NCBI GenBank assembly: GCA_005879255.1
Contig: VBKY01000090.1
Coordinates: forward strand, 1-36,411
From: Deltaproteobacteria bacterium
GTDB taxonomy: Bacteria > Desulfobacterota_B > Binatia > UBA9968
Direction of reading: 5' to 3'
Length of the DNA: 36,411 bases
This document shows positions 15,865 through 23,972 of the stretch, in pieces; the stretch's first letter is position 1, and each line of letters begins with the position of its first letter. Below the pieces are notes generated by a model. The model saw only the letters and a program-made list of their open reading frames with translations. It did no database searches and was not told where the DNA came from. A program made the translations under genes and the position numbers.

Positions 15865-16677
15865 TCAGGAACTTCCTTGCGCGGCCGGAGGACGCTGCCG
15901 TCCTTGCCCGGCTGTCAGAATGGACAGGGCGCGGTGCACCATCTTGCGCTCGGTGGCAAACTTGAGCTGTTTGATCGCTTCCTCGATCGGGAACCAGCGC
16001 GCATCGTCAGCCTCGTGATCGTGATCACGCACGTCGCCTTTGACATAACGCAAGAGAAAGAAATGGACCCGCTTATAGATGCGGATGGGTTCATTTTTCT
16101 TGTTCTTGTCACGGTAGGAGTAGCGAATATCGCCGAGTTTCCGAATGAGCTTGCCCTCCAATCCGGTTTCTTCCCGCACTTCGCGCAGCGCCGCTTCTTC
16201 GACCCGCTCGCCTTCTTCCACATGGCCCTTCGGAAGCCCCCACCGGTTGCGCACGTAAATCAAGGCGGTGTCAAATGCATCGGCGTTTCTGCGGTAGATC
16301 ACGCCGCCCGCTGACACTTCCTTGACCGTGCGAAGTTTGTCATCTTTTGCCTGTGAGTCCGCGGCTACTTGGCCGCGCAACCAGCCGAGATAGTCGGAGC
16401 TGCCGGTGATCACCGGCAGAGCAATGATTTCTGGAACCGCATAACTGTGGAGCTCACGGACGCGTGCTTCCAAAGCCGGAAACAGATCTTTATGGGTCTT
16501 GATAATGAGTAATTCTTCATCGCTTTGCTCCACCTCGCCCTGCCAGCGATAGACGGATTGAATCGATTTGACGCGATTAACGCATGCCGCGAGCCTTTCG
16601 CTGACCAACGACTGCGCCAAACGATCCGCCTCCTCAGCCGACCCCGCGGTCACATAAACCACAATGAATTCAGTCAT
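15865..16677 (-). CDS. CutA - Nudix hydrolase fusion protein
   Basis: A 270-residue protein from ATG 16677. Residues 1-103 are a CutA1 domain ([68 protein letters not shown]), a family forming trimers, linked to divalent-metal tolerance and structurally close to PII proteins. After a short linker, residues 119-255 are a Nudix hydrolase with a perfect Nudix box at 151-173 (G151, E157, R165, E166, E169, E170, G172), preceded by RWGLPK. The second half resembles diadenosine-polyphosphate or mutT-type Nudix enzymes. The reading frame is continuous across the joint. Divergent from the next gene. Confidence 0.85.
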   Translation of the reverse strand: MTEFIVVYVTAGSAEEADRLAQSLVSERLAACVNRVKSIQSVYRWQGEVEQSDEELLIIKTHKDLFPALEARVRELHSYAVPEIIALPVITGSSDYLGWLRGQVAADSQAKDDKLRTVKEVSAGGVIYRRNADAFDTALIYVRNRWGLPKGHVEEGERVEEAALREVREETGLEGKLIRKLGDIRYSYRDKNKKNEPIRIYKRVHFFLLRYVKGDVRDHDHEADDARWFPIEEAIKQLKFATERKMVHRALSILTAGQGRQRPPAAQGSS

Positions 16678-16743
16678 TGTAACGATCTTACAACCCGCTT
16701 TCGCTGGCAGTCAATGAAGCGCCGAGACACGCGTATAGGTAAA

Positions 16744-16761
16744 GGCGAGGCGCGCCTTGCC
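16744..16761. repeat. Copy 1 of the AGGCGCGCCT palindromic repeat
   Basis: GGCGAGGCGCGCCTTGCC is an inverted repeat with one mismatched pair, followed by CCTGCCTCT. The 14-base string AGGCGCGCCTTGCC recurs exactly in the palindrome after hisG (18883-18910). Here it lies between two divergent genes, so it is not a terminator. Confidence 0.55.
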
Positions 16762-16808
16762 CCTGCCTCTATTGCTTACTGCCTGTCGCTTAATTTACGC
16801 TGTATTCT

Positions 16809-17516
16809 ATGAACACCAAAGAGGTCATACGAAAAGAAATTTGGGCGTTGCTCCAGAAGCATAAGGTTGCGCGCTTTCCGGGGGCCGAAGGCAGGATCCC
16901 AAATTTCATCGGCGCCGAAGCCTGTGCCAAGCAGTTGGCTGAAACGACCTATTGGAAGGCGGCAAAGGTCTTGAAGATCAACCCCGACTCGCCGCAACGC
17001 GCCATTCGGCACAGAGCATTGGCGGAAGGCAAGATCATTTACATGGCCGTGCCGCGGCTGCGCAGCGATAAGCCATTCATCGAGCTCGATCCCAAAAAAC
17101 TTAAATGCTCACCCTACGTCGCCTCATCGATCAAAGGCGCTGGGCAACACGGCCAACCGATCGGGATCGCCAAACTGAGAACGGTTGACCTCGTCGTTTG
17201 CGGATCTGTTGCCGTCAATCGCCGTGGCGCCCGCGTCGGCAAAGGCGGCGGCTATTCCGATTTAGAATTTGCTCTGCTCACAGAACAAAAGAAAATCGCC
17301 GCCAATACCCCCATCGTCACGTCGATTCATCCGCTGCAAATGATTGACGGGGAAATTCCGATGACCGAGCACGACATCCCGCTCAGCGCCATCGTCACGC
17401 CGGACGAGGTCATCGAAATCAAATCAAAATTTCCTCGGCCCAAGGGTATCTACTGGAATTTGTTGCCGCAGGAAAAAATCGCGGACATACCGGTGCTCCA
17501 TAAACGGTCCGGATAA
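16809..17516 (+). CDS. 5-formyltetrahydrofolate cyclo-ligase family protein
   Basis: A 235-residue protein from ATG 16809; I see no clear ribosome site, so it may have a short leader. It opens MNTKEVIRKEIWALLQKHKV and contains YWKAAKVLKINPDSPQ, IIYMAVPRLR, VDLVVCGSVAVNRRGARVGK with KGGGYSD, the substrate/ATP loop corresponding to GxGKGYYD of MTHFS, and VTPDEVIE. The spacing is closer to the longer COG0212 group, which includes archaeal-type and MTHFSD-like proteins, than to the 190-residue classical bacterial enzyme. The classical reaction converts 5-formyl-THF to 5,10-methenyl-THF; activity of this longer group is less certain. Confidence 0.8.
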   Translation: MNTKEVIRKEIWALLQKHKVARFPGAEGRIPNFIGAEACAKQLAETTYWKAAKVLKINPDSPQRAIRHRALAEGKIIYMAVPRLRSDKPFIELDPKKLKCSPYVASSIKGAGQHGQPIGIAKLRTVDLVVCGSVAVNRRGARVGKGGGYSDLEFALLTEQKKIAANTPIVTSIHPLQMIDGEIPMTEHDIPLSAIVTPDEVIEIKSKFPRPKGIYWNLLPQEKIADIPVLHKRSG

Positions 17517-17598
17517 GACTCAATTTTTCGCTCGGATTTCAACTTGTTGAAGCCCCTCGACATCTATGTTAGCTAAACTGTTCCGAGGAATATTCGCC

Positions 17599-17982
17599 AT
17601 GCCAACAGCGAAAATCGATTTTGAAAAAGGCGGTGGATTAGTTCCTGTAATTGTCCAGGACTATCAATCACGGGACGTGTTGATGGTCGCCTACATGAAC
17701 GAAGAAGCGTGGGAAAAGACCAAGGAAACCGGCAAAGCTCATTACTACAGCCGCTCGCGCAAGGGCCCCTGGTTCAAGGGTGAGGAATCGGGCAACTTTC
17801 AGGAAGTTATAGACGCGTTTATCGACTGTGATAACGATACAATATTGCTTCAAGTCAATCAGATTGGTGGCGCCGCCTGTCATGAAGGTTATCGCAGCTG
17901 CTTTTTCCGCAAACGGGGCAATGGCGACTGGAAAGTCATTGCCGAGCGAGTTTTTGATCCCAAAGAGGTTTACAAAAAGTGA
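17599..17982 (+). CDS. hisI: Phosphoribosyl-AMP cyclohydrolase
   Basis: A 127-residue enzyme of histidine biosynthesis that opens the adenine ring of phosphoribosyl-AMP. I choose ATG 17599, which has GAGGAA nearby, over an ATG 33 bases earlier without one. Motifs are [38 protein letters not shown], the metal-binding DCDNDT (D-x-D-x-D) and the zinc site [15 protein letters not shown]. It is the single-function form with no HisE domain. It overlaps hisG by four bases; no other his gene is in the window. Confidence 0.92.
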   Translation: MPTAKIDFEKGGGLVPVIVQDYQSRDVLMVAYMNEEAWEKTKETGKAHYYSRSRKGPWFKGEESGNFQEVIDAFIDCDNDTILLQVNQIGGAACHEGYRSCFFRKRGNGDWKVIAERVFDPKEVYKK

Positions 17983-18869
17983 GTGAGTTAAAGCTGGGCC
18001 TGCCCAAAGGCAGCCTGGAGCAAGCCACCATCGACCTGTTTAAGAAATCGGGCTGGAAAATCAGCGGCTCGAGCCGGAGTTATTTCCCGACCGTCGATGA
18101 TGAGACGCTCCGTTGCAGCCTGGCCCGGCCGCAGGAGATGTCGCGCTACGTGGAATCGGGAACGCTCGACGCCGGCATCACCGGAAAAGACTGGACTCAA
18201 GAGAACCAATCGGATGTCATCGTCGTCACGGAAATGGTTTATTCCAAAGTCAGTTTCCGGCCGACCCGCTGGGTTCTCGCGGTGCCGCACGAATCGCCGA
18301 TCAAAAAAATCGAAGATCTCAAAGGCAAACGGGTCGCTACGGAAATGGTCAACTTTACCAAGCGCTATTTCGCGGAGCGTAACATTCCGCTGGACGTGGA
18401 GTTTTCCTGGGGGGCCACAGAGGCGAAGGCGGCCGAAGGTTTGGTAGACGCGATTGTCGAAGTCACCGAGACCGGCACGACGATTCGCGCGCACGGCCTA
18501 AGAATCATCGCCGACCTGATGGAAAGTTGTCCGCAGCTCATCGCCAACAAAAATGCCTGGCAGGACCCGTGGAAGCGTGAAAAGCTCGAACAGATCAAGC
18601 TCCTGCTTCAAGGCGCGCTGTCCGCCGAAGCCAAAGTCGGCATCAAACTGAACGTGGCGGAAGCAGACTTGGAAAAAGTCGTCGAGCTCATTCCGAGCAT
18701 CACCGCGCCTACGGTGGCGACGCTCTATCCGTCGGCAACCTTGAAGGGCGTCAAGTGGTTTTCCGTGGAGAGCGTCATCGACGAACGGCAGGTGCGCGAT
18801 CTGATTCCCAGACTGATTCAGAACGGCGCGGTGGGAATTATCGAGTATCCGCTCAATAAGATTATTTGA
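17979..18869 (+). CDS. hisG: ATP phosphoribosyltransferase, long form
   Basis: A 296-residue enzyme starting with GTG at 17979 that overlaps the hisI stop (GTGA). It catalyses the first step of histidine synthesis, joining ATP and PRPP. It opens [20 protein letters not shown] and contains [27 protein letters not shown] and the PRPP loop near [18 protein letters not shown]. The length and the C-terminal part (from about residue 220, ending [20 protein letters not shown]) show the long HisG with its regulatory domain, so no HisZ is needed. hisIG as a two-gene operon separated from the other his genes is somewhat unusual but not rare. Confidence 0.92.
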   Translation: MSELKLGLPKGSLEQATIDLFKKSGWKISGSSRSYFPTVDDETLRCSLARPQEMSRYVESGTLDAGITGKDWTQENQSDVIVVTEMVYSKVSFRPTRWVLAVPHESPIKKIEDLKGKRVATEMVNFTKRYFAERNIPLDVEFSWGATEAKAAEGLVDAIVEVTETGTTIRAHGLRIIADLMESCPQLIANKNAWQDPWKREKLEQIKLLLQGALSAEAKVGIKLNVAEADLEKVVELIPSITAPTVATLYPSATLKGVKWFSVESVIDERQVRDLIPRLIQNGAVGIIEYPLNKII

Positions 18870-18882
18870 ACAATAAATATAG

Positions 18883-18910
18883 GTAGGGGCAAGGCGCGCC
18901 TTGCCTCTAC
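18883..18910. terminator. 28-bp near-perfect palindrome between converging hisG and carboxyltransferase genes
   Basis: GTAGGGGCAAGGCG / CGCCTTGCCTCTAC is an inverted repeat with a single mismatched pair. It sits 13 bases after the hisG stop and contains the stop codon of the converging carboxyltransferase gene (18907-18909). The place fits a bidirectional terminator, although there is no T-run. The sequence is related to the repeats at 16744 and 22174, so it is probably a mobile palindromic repeat reused here. Confidence 0.6.
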
Positions 18911-20274
18911 ATTCTTGCGGCCTGTTGCCTCTCGCCTCGCCCATCCCGCCAGAGAAAATAATCTTTGGCGATTTCCGGAAACAGCGCGTATGTGATTACA
19001 TCTTCTTCGCTGCTCGCGAAGCTCGCGGCATCTCTACGTGCTTGCTCCAACCCGGGCTTTAGAAGATCTGCCGGCCGGCATGTGATTGGCTCCTTCTTGC
19101 CAAGAACCTTCTTTTTCACCTCTTCGCTCACCGGAGCGGGTGGTTCGCCGTAAAGGCCCATCACGTAGTTGCGCGTCTCCGTGGCGACGATGGAATAACG
19201 TTTACCCGTCATCACGTTGAGCGCCGCCTGCGAGCCGACGATCTGACTGGTCGGTGTCACCAGCGGCGGGTAACCCAGATCCTTTCGAACGTGCGGCATT
19301 TCGGCCAACACGGCCTCGAGCTTGTCTTCCGCCTTCTGCTGGCGCAGTTGAGCGACTAAATTGGACAGCATGCCGCCGGGAATTTGCGAGGTCAGCACAT
19401 CGGTCTTGATCTGATTGTTGACCGGGCTCTCGAACTCCGCGTAATTCCGCCTCACGCCATGAAAGTACTCGGCAATCTTGCTCAGTTTGTCCAAGTCAAG
19501 GCCGGTATCATGCGGCGTGTCTTTAAGGGCCGCGACGAACTGCTCCGTCGCCGGTTGCGAGGTACCTTGAGAGAACGGCGCGATGGCCGTATCGATAATA
19601 TCGGCGCCGGCCTCGATCGCCATCATGTAACTCATAGGCGCCAAACCAGCCGTGCAATGGGAGTGGAGATGGAGCGGCAACGAGATGCGCGATTTTATTT
19701 TCTTGATGATCTCGTAGGCGGCATAAGGGGCAAGCATGCCGCCCATGTCCTTGAGACAGATAATCTGCGAGCCCATGTCAGCGAGCTTCTCGGCCAGGCG
19801 TAGAAAATAATCGACCGAGTGGACCGGGCTGACGGTATAACAAACCGTTCCTTCCACTAACTTACCCGTCTTGAGCGCCGCCTCGATCGCCGTTTTCATA
19901 TTGCGGATATCGTTCATGGCATCGAAAATCCGAAAAACATCGATACCATTCGCCGCGGCGCGGCTCACGAAGGCCTGGACAATGTCATCGGGATAGTTGT
20001 GATAACCAACGACGTTTTGTCCGCGCAGGAGCATCTGAAAACGAGTCTTAGGCATCGCCGCGCGCAGTTTGCGCAAGCGTTCCCAGGGAGATTCTTTGAG
20101 GTAGCGCAAAGTCGCATCAAAGGTCGCGCCGCCCCACGTCTCCAGCGACCAGTAGCCGATGTCGTCGAGCCGGGCGGCGATCGGCAGCATATCCTCCGTA
20201 CGCATTCGAGTCGCCACCAAACACTGGTGCGCGTCGCGCAGCACCGTCTCCATGATTTGAATTTTTCCTGCCAT
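18907..20274 (-). CDS. Carboxyltransferase subunit (pyruvate carboxylase subunit B / oxaloacetate decarboxylase alpha type) without biotinyl domain
   Basis: A 455-residue TIM-barrel carboxyltransferase. ATG 20274 follows a good GGAGGG; the upstream extension to 20376 does not resemble the family. Motifs are IMETVLRDAHQCLVATRMRT (metal-binding Asp), ETWGGATFDATLRYLKESPW, LLRGQNVVGYHNYPDD, FRIFDAMND, ICLKDMGGMLAP with the expected carboxylated Lys, and LPLHLHSHCTAGLA with two metal His. The protein ends soon after the conserved PycB helical domain and lacks the C-terminal AMKM biotin-attachment domain, so it needs a separate biotin carrier encoded elsewhere. It works on pyruvate/oxaloacetate or a related 2-oxoacid. 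Confidence 0.88.
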   Translation of the reverse strand: MAGKIQIMETVLRDAHQCLVATRMRTEDMLPIAARLDDIGYWSLETWGGATFDATLRYLKESPWERLRKLRAAMPKTRFQMLLRGQNVVGYHNYPDDIVQAFVSRAAANGIDVFRIFDAMNDIRNMKTAIEAALKTGKLVEGTVCYTVSPVHSVDYFLRLAEKLADMGSQIICLKDMGGMLAPYAAYEIIKKIKSRISLPLHLHSHCTAGLAPMSYMMAIEAGADIIDTAIAPFSQGTSQPATEQFVAALKDTPHDTGLDLDKLSKIAEYFHGVRRNYAEFESPVNNQIKTDVLTSQIPGGMLSNLVAQLRQQKAEDKLEAVLAEMPHVRKDLGYPPLVTPTSQIVGSQAALNVMTGKRYSIVATETRNYVMGLYGEPPAPVSEEVKKKVLGKKEPITCRPADLLKPGLEQARRDAASFASSEEDVITYALFPEIAKDYFLWRDGRGERQQAARM

Positions 20275-20362
20275 GCTCGAGCTCCCTCCCCTATGAGCTA
20301 GTGTCCTGACCCAGAAGTTCGCAACATAATTCCCCTCTCCCACCGCCCAAAAATCTCCCCTT

Positions 20363-20383
20363 CCCCTCTTTTCCAAAGAGGGG
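20363..20383. terminator. 9-bp stem hairpin, terminator-like or repeat
   Basis: CCCCTCTTT (20363-20371), loop TCC, AAAGAGGGG (20375-20383), a perfect 9-bp stem. It lies upstream of the carboxyltransferase gene and downstream of the ferredoxin operon, both transcribed leftward, so it is placed to end the ferredoxin operon transcript. Confidence 0.5.
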
Positions 20384-20407
20384 GGTTAGAGTCTTGGAGC
20401 GAAACTT

Positions 20408-20426
20408 CCCCCTTTAAAAAAGGGGG
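20408..20426. terminator. Second hairpin, CCCCCTTT/AAAGGGGG
   Basis: CCCCCTTT (20408-20415), AAA, AAAGGGGG (20419-20426), a perfect 8-bp stem 24 bases from the first hairpin and related to it. Such paired C-rich/G-rich hairpins are scattered repeats in many environmental genomes. Together the two fill most of the 245-base gap between the carboxyltransferase gene and the ferredoxin operon. Confidence 0.5.
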
Positions 20427-20519
20427 ATAGAGGGGGATTTGAGTGCGGTTTCAACCATTGCCATGGTTTGGAGTTTTTAGCATGCTGTCGAAGCATTCCG
20501 AACATTTTTCAGCAAACTG

Positions 20520-21065
20520 CTACTCGTAAAGCTCGCTTTGCTTCTCTTCCAAGCGCGCCTTCTCTTCGGCGTCGATCACATAGACGCCATTCACTTCCTT
20601 GACCTTCGTCATGTCATAGAAATATTCAGACATGTTCAGGCCATCGTCGAATTCATACATCTTAATGGCGTCCCACGGACAGATTTTCTTGTCCAGTCGA
20701 TCTTCCGATTCGGTGCCGATCAATTGCAACTGAATGCGTTTTGGCACCGCGTCAGGAGGAACGGGCTTGCGGTTACTATCGTAAAAACGGCTGCCATATT
20801 CATAAAAAATCTCGCCGGTCTCTTTGTGTTGCTGGATCTTGGTGAGGTCATCGCTGTAGCACATTTGACAGCCGATGCATTTATCGTTGTCGACAAACAC
20901 ACGATAGGGCTTCAGACCGCCACCGGGCATTTCTTCATAAAGTAAATTGATACAGTCGTCCACCGGACAGTGGGCTTCGCATATCGGCGACCCGGCGCAG
21001 CTCGAACAGTTTTCATCCATCACTGCCAGGAGCGCCGTGCCTTTGCGCTTTTTCGCTTCAGCCAT
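20520..21065 (-). CDS. 4Fe-4S dicluster ferredoxin-like protein
   Basis: A 181-residue protein from ATG 21065, overlapping the TPR gene's stop by 8 bases; an upstream ATG lies well inside the TPR gene. It has nine cysteines in cluster-like spacing: C20, C23, C29, C33-Pro and C38, then C63, C66, C69, and C129-Pro (KKICPWDAIKM). This supports two [4Fe-4S] clusters with a long insert before the last ligand. There is no signal peptide or Tat motif, so it is cytoplasmic. The family context (small membrane protein, TPR protein, ferredoxin) suggests an electron-transfer or assembly role next to a membrane complex. The redox partner is not in the window. Confidence 0.8.
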   Translation of the reverse strand: MAEAKKRKGTALLAVMDENCSSCAGSPICEAHCPVDDCINLLYEEMPGGGLKPYRVFVDNDKCIGCQMCYSDDLTKIQQHKETGEIFYEYGSRFYDSNRKPVPPDAVPKRIQLQLIGTESEDRLDKKICPWDAIKMYEFDDGLNMSEYFYDMTKVKEVNGVYVIDAEEKARLEEKQSELYE

Positions 21066-21879
21066 TCGCTTCCGTCCTCGCTTTCTTAAATCGTCCCCCA
21101 AGGGCTAGAGCGATCGCGATCGACAACAATATCCACCAAAATCGAATCAGCCCAAGGCGCCCCCAGTCAAGCCAATAAACAAAATTGGGGGATCGCGAAT
21201 TGAGCTGCGCCAAGACTCTTTGGGCGCCGGCATAGTCACGGTCATTTTCCAGAACCCGCGCCAGACCCTGGAGGGCGCCTTGATCTTGAGGATCGATTTT
21301 CAGCGCTGCCTCAAAATCGCGGCGGGCGTCCGCCCATTTGTTTTGTTCCGCGAAAATTGCTCCGCGCGTCGTTATCGCAGAGGCGAAATCTGGCTTTCGC
21401 TCCAGCGCTTTGTTCAAACTGACAATCGCTTCGTTTAGTTCACCTTTTTTCTTTTGAGCAACAGCCAAATTGCTATACGCTTCGGGCAGATCGGGCCGTA
21501 GCTCAATAACTTTCGAGTATTCCTTTATCGCCGCATCGGCGTCACCGCGAACCTCTAACTCGACGTAGCCAAGCAGAGTTCTCGCCTCGATGTGATTCGG
21601 GTCAATATCGATGGCTTTTTTAATCGCCGACAGCGCCGCCCGCGGATCGCGCAATCGCAACAGCGACATTCCCACGAACAAGTGCAAGTCCGGTTCATTG
21701 GGATACTGTTTGAGAAGCTCCTCGAATTCGGTCTTGGCCTCGGCCGTCTTGCCTTGGCGCAGATCGTTCCGCGCCTCTACCCACCGCTTATCGTGTTCTA
21801 ATGGAGACTTTGAATCGGCAGCGGAAGAAAAACCAATCCCCGCAAGGACGGCCAACGCAGTCAGCCATGCCCGCAGCAT
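21058..21879 (-). CDS. Membrane-anchored TPR protein
   Basis: A 273-residue protein from ATG 21879, directly abutting the stop of the small membrane protein. It has a signal sequence (MLRAWLTALAVLAGIGFSSA), about five tetratricopeptide repeats (residues 30-220; for example LHLFVGMSLLRLRDPRAALS, ARTLLGYVELEVRGDADAAI, AYSNLAVAQKKKGELNEAIV), then one transmembrane segment near the C-terminus (LIRFWWILLSIAIALALGG) followed by a basic tail. The repeats therefore face the periplasm and the short tail the cytoplasm. It resembles cytochrome-c-biogenesis or complex-assembly TPR proteins, which fits the redox neighbours, but no specific role can be assigned. Confidence 0.82.
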   Translation of the reverse strand: MLRAWLTALAVLAGIGFSSAADSKSPLEHDKRWVEARNDLRQGKTAEAKTEFEELLKQYPNEPDLHLFVGMSLLRLRDPRAALSAIKKAIDIDPNHIEARTLLGYVELEVRGDADAAIKEYSKVIELRPDLPEAYSNLAVAQKKKGELNEAIVSLNKALERKPDFASAITTRGAIFAEQNKWADARRDFEAALKIDPQDQGALQGLARVLENDRDYAGAQRVLAQLNSRSPNFVYWLDWGRLGLIRFWWILLSIAIALALGGRFKKARTEANG

Positions 21880-22065
21880 CTATTTCCACATTTCATTGGG
21901 GATCTCGTCTTCTTTGCCTTCTTCGATCAGCTTGTCATTTTTGAACGCTTCGCGCAGCCCCAGCCAAGTGAAGAAGATGACGAGAATCAACATCGCGACA
22001 ATCGGAATATTGTCGGGCTTGGTGACAATTTCGAGAAAGTTATGCAGTCCGCTTGCTTCTTCCAT
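21880..22065 (-). CDS. 61-residue single-span membrane protein
   Basis: Starts at ATG 22065 and ends exactly where the TPR gene begins. One transmembrane helix (about residues 20-40, PIVAMLILVIFFTWLGL) is followed by an acidic, charged tail (LIEEGKEDEIPNEMWK). The gene is the first of the three-gene unit with the TPR protein and the ferredoxin. Small single-span proteins of this kind occur as accessory subunits of respiratory membrane complexes. The tight packing supports it as a real gene. Confidence 0.75.
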   Translation of the reverse strand: MEEASGLHNFLEIVTKPDNIPIVAMLILVIFFTWLGLREAFKNDKLIEEGKEDEIPNEMWK

Positions 22066-22173
22066 AAGCTCCTAAGCACCCGTAAAATCGAGATTCTTAT
22101 AACTAGTAACTAGAAAAATACCTGAATAATGTCAATCAAACAACTGGTGAACGGGATCCGTTTCGAAGGAACT

Positions 22174-22232
22174 TGTAGGGGCCGCCCCTGTGGTCGCCCG
22201 AAGCAGGGCAAGCACAGGAGCTTGCCCCTACA
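22174..22232. repeat. 59-bp nested palindromic repeat
   Basis: Outer arms TGTAGGGGC (22174-22182) and GCCCCTACA (22224-22232) match perfectly. Inside them CCTGTG (22187-22192) pairs with CACAGG (22213-22218), and GCCC pairs with GGGC around GAAGCA. The outer arms share GTAGGGGC with the palindrome after hisG. It lies between the converging ends of no gene pair: the EutA gene ends at 22248 and the membrane protein gene starts at 22065, both leftward. It could end the EutA transcript, but looks like a dispersed element. Confidence 0.6.
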
Positions 22233-22247
22233 TTGACGCAGCCACTT

Positions 22248-23828
22248 TTACTGATGGTGATGCCCGCGACCATGCTCGCTTTGACGAAATATTAACGACT
22301 TGATCACGACCGGCACAGCCTTGGCGTCCGGCAACTCCTGACCGATGTCGATGAAATCGAAGTCTTTAAGGTCGATCCCATCGATCGAGATAATCCCGGC
22401 GCCCGGAACGAGTTCCCGTTCGATAATATTGCCCATGAGTTTCGCAATGTCGGCGTCGAAAACTAGAACCAGCGGCTGGCCATGGTCAATATGTTCTTTC
22501 ATCGCGCCGACCAAACCTTCGGCGAGGGTGCGAATCAGCGGATAAGACGGCCCGAGCTCCCAATGAAGCGCCAAGGCCACGGTCCGCTCGGTGTCGGTTG
22601 CGTCGAAACGTTGCAATGCTCTTTCCACCGACTGCTTGATCTCGGTAGCGCGGATCGCTTCGGTTTGCTCGAATTGTGGCGTCACGACCTGCAAATTGCG
22701 CAGCGGCAGCAAGTCCGGATGAGACAGATAGATGGTATTGCCGCTCACTTGCACGGTGTACTGGGAGGCGCCGATCACTGTGGCGCGAATCCGCACCTCC
22801 GCAGGGCGCAGCGGAACGTTGCCGCCGCCAAGTTGATTCGCGCGCGCCCGCACGCGCCTTCCTAATTGAATCCCCAGGTCTCCCAAGTTGCGCTTTTCAT
22901 AACCGTAAACGAATTCGGACACCCCGCCGGAGAACATGACGGCGTGGATCTGATCTTTGAAATCCAGATTAGGCGTCAGCAAAAGATCCTTCACCTGAGG
23001 CGAAAGCTGGCCGCGCTCCATCACGGCGAAGAGCGAATCGCACAGCGTTTTGGAAAACTTTTCTTTGTCGTCCTCACTCATGACGTCGCCGAGACGCAGA
23101 CTGACGCCCGCCATCTTGGCAATCTTGAGAGCCGTGTCCTCCAAACGGTTGATGACGCCGTTCTCGTCCATCGCCACGAGCCGCGCTCCGACTTCAACGG
23201 CACAGCTATCGATGACTTTGCCGCTTTGGACAATGGCGATCTTGCTCGTGCCGCCGCCGACATCAACGTTCATCACGGTAAAATCGCCGCCCTCGTGGTA
23301 CGTCATGTGCACCGCGCCGGAGCCATAGGCCGCGAGAATCGCTTCGAGATTGTGCCCGGCGGTAGCGCAGACGAATTTTCCCGCCTCCGCCGAAAACAGC
23401 GCGGAGATGGCTTCGGCATTTTTCTTCTTTGTCGCCTCACCGGTGACGATCAGCGCACCGGTGTCGATATCCTCCGGCGTCAGGTTGGCGTTGCGATAAG
23501 CCTCATGGATGAAATCGCCGAGCTTGTTGGTATCGATGGTGGTCTTATCGACGTAAGGGGTCAAAAGAATCGGCGATTCGTGGATGATCTCGCGATTGAT
23601 GACGACAAACCGGCTCGACAGCGCTACTCCCTGACGGCGCAAGGTCAGTCGCGAAAATATCAGATGCGAAGTCGATGAACCGATGTCGATGCCGACGGAA
23701 TTGAGCGTAATTCGCTCCGACCGCCACATCGGATGCTCTTCGTCCATGAGCATTTCTTCGCTTTCATCGCCAAACTCGTCTTCATGTCCTTCGTGCAGAT
23801 CCAGGCGTTGGGTTTCCAAGTTATCCAT
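22248..23828 (-). CDS. eutA: Ethanolamine ammonia-lyase reactivating factor EutA homologue
   Basis: A 526-residue ASKHA-fold protein. I place the start at ATG 23828, since the 35 residues upstream lack family features. After an acidic leader (HEGHEDEFGDESEEMLMDEE) it reads LNSVGIDIGSSTSHLIFSRL (phosphate 1 loop), ALIVTGEATKKKNAEAISAL, MNVDVGGGTSKIAIVQSGK (phosphate 2 loop) and MFSGGVSEFVYG (adenosine motif), matching EutA, which reactivates B12-dependent ethanolamine ammonia-lyase by ATP-driven cofactor exchange. The C-terminus ends in GRGHHHQ. No eutB/eutC, microcompartment or cobalamin genes lie in the window, so its client is unclear. Divergent from the DUF4175 gene. Confidence 0.83.
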   Translation of the reverse strand: MDNLETQRLDLHEGHEDEFGDESEEMLMDEEHPMWRSERITLNSVGIDIGSSTSHLIFSRLTLRRQGVALSSRFVVINREIIHESPILLTPYVDKTTIDTNKLGDFIHEAYRNANLTPEDIDTGALIVTGEATKKKNAEAISALFSAEAGKFVCATAGHNLEAILAAYGSGAVHMTYHEGGDFTVMNVDVGGGTSKIAIVQSGKVIDSCAVEVGARLVAMDENGVINRLEDTALKIAKMAGVSLRLGDVMSEDDKEKFSKTLCDSLFAVMERGQLSPQVKDLLLTPNLDFKDQIHAVMFSGGVSEFVYGYEKRNLGDLGIQLGRRVRARANQLGGGNVPLRPAEVRIRATVIGASQYTVQVSGNTIYLSHPDLLPLRNLQVVTPQFEQTEAIRATEIKQSVERALQRFDATDTERTVALALHWELGPSYPLIRTLAEGLVGAMKEHIDHGQPLVLVFDADIAKLMGNIIERELVPGAGIISIDGIDLKDFDFIDIGQELPDAKAVPVVIKSLIFRQSEHGRGHHHQ

Positions 23829-23972
23829 TCTCGCTAATGATTCCTTTCTGTTGGGCTCATGTAATTCAAATTTGCATAGCACAACACTCCCTGTGTTGCC
23901 ACTCGTCGAAAATTCAACTCGCGGGATGGACAAGCCCTTTTATCGGGGATAAGATGCTTTTTGTTTGTCAAA

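Noticed and set aside
22866..23678. A 270-codon plus-strand frame over the EutA gene
   Set aside because: Antisense shadow; the minus strand carries all EutA ATP-binding motifs.
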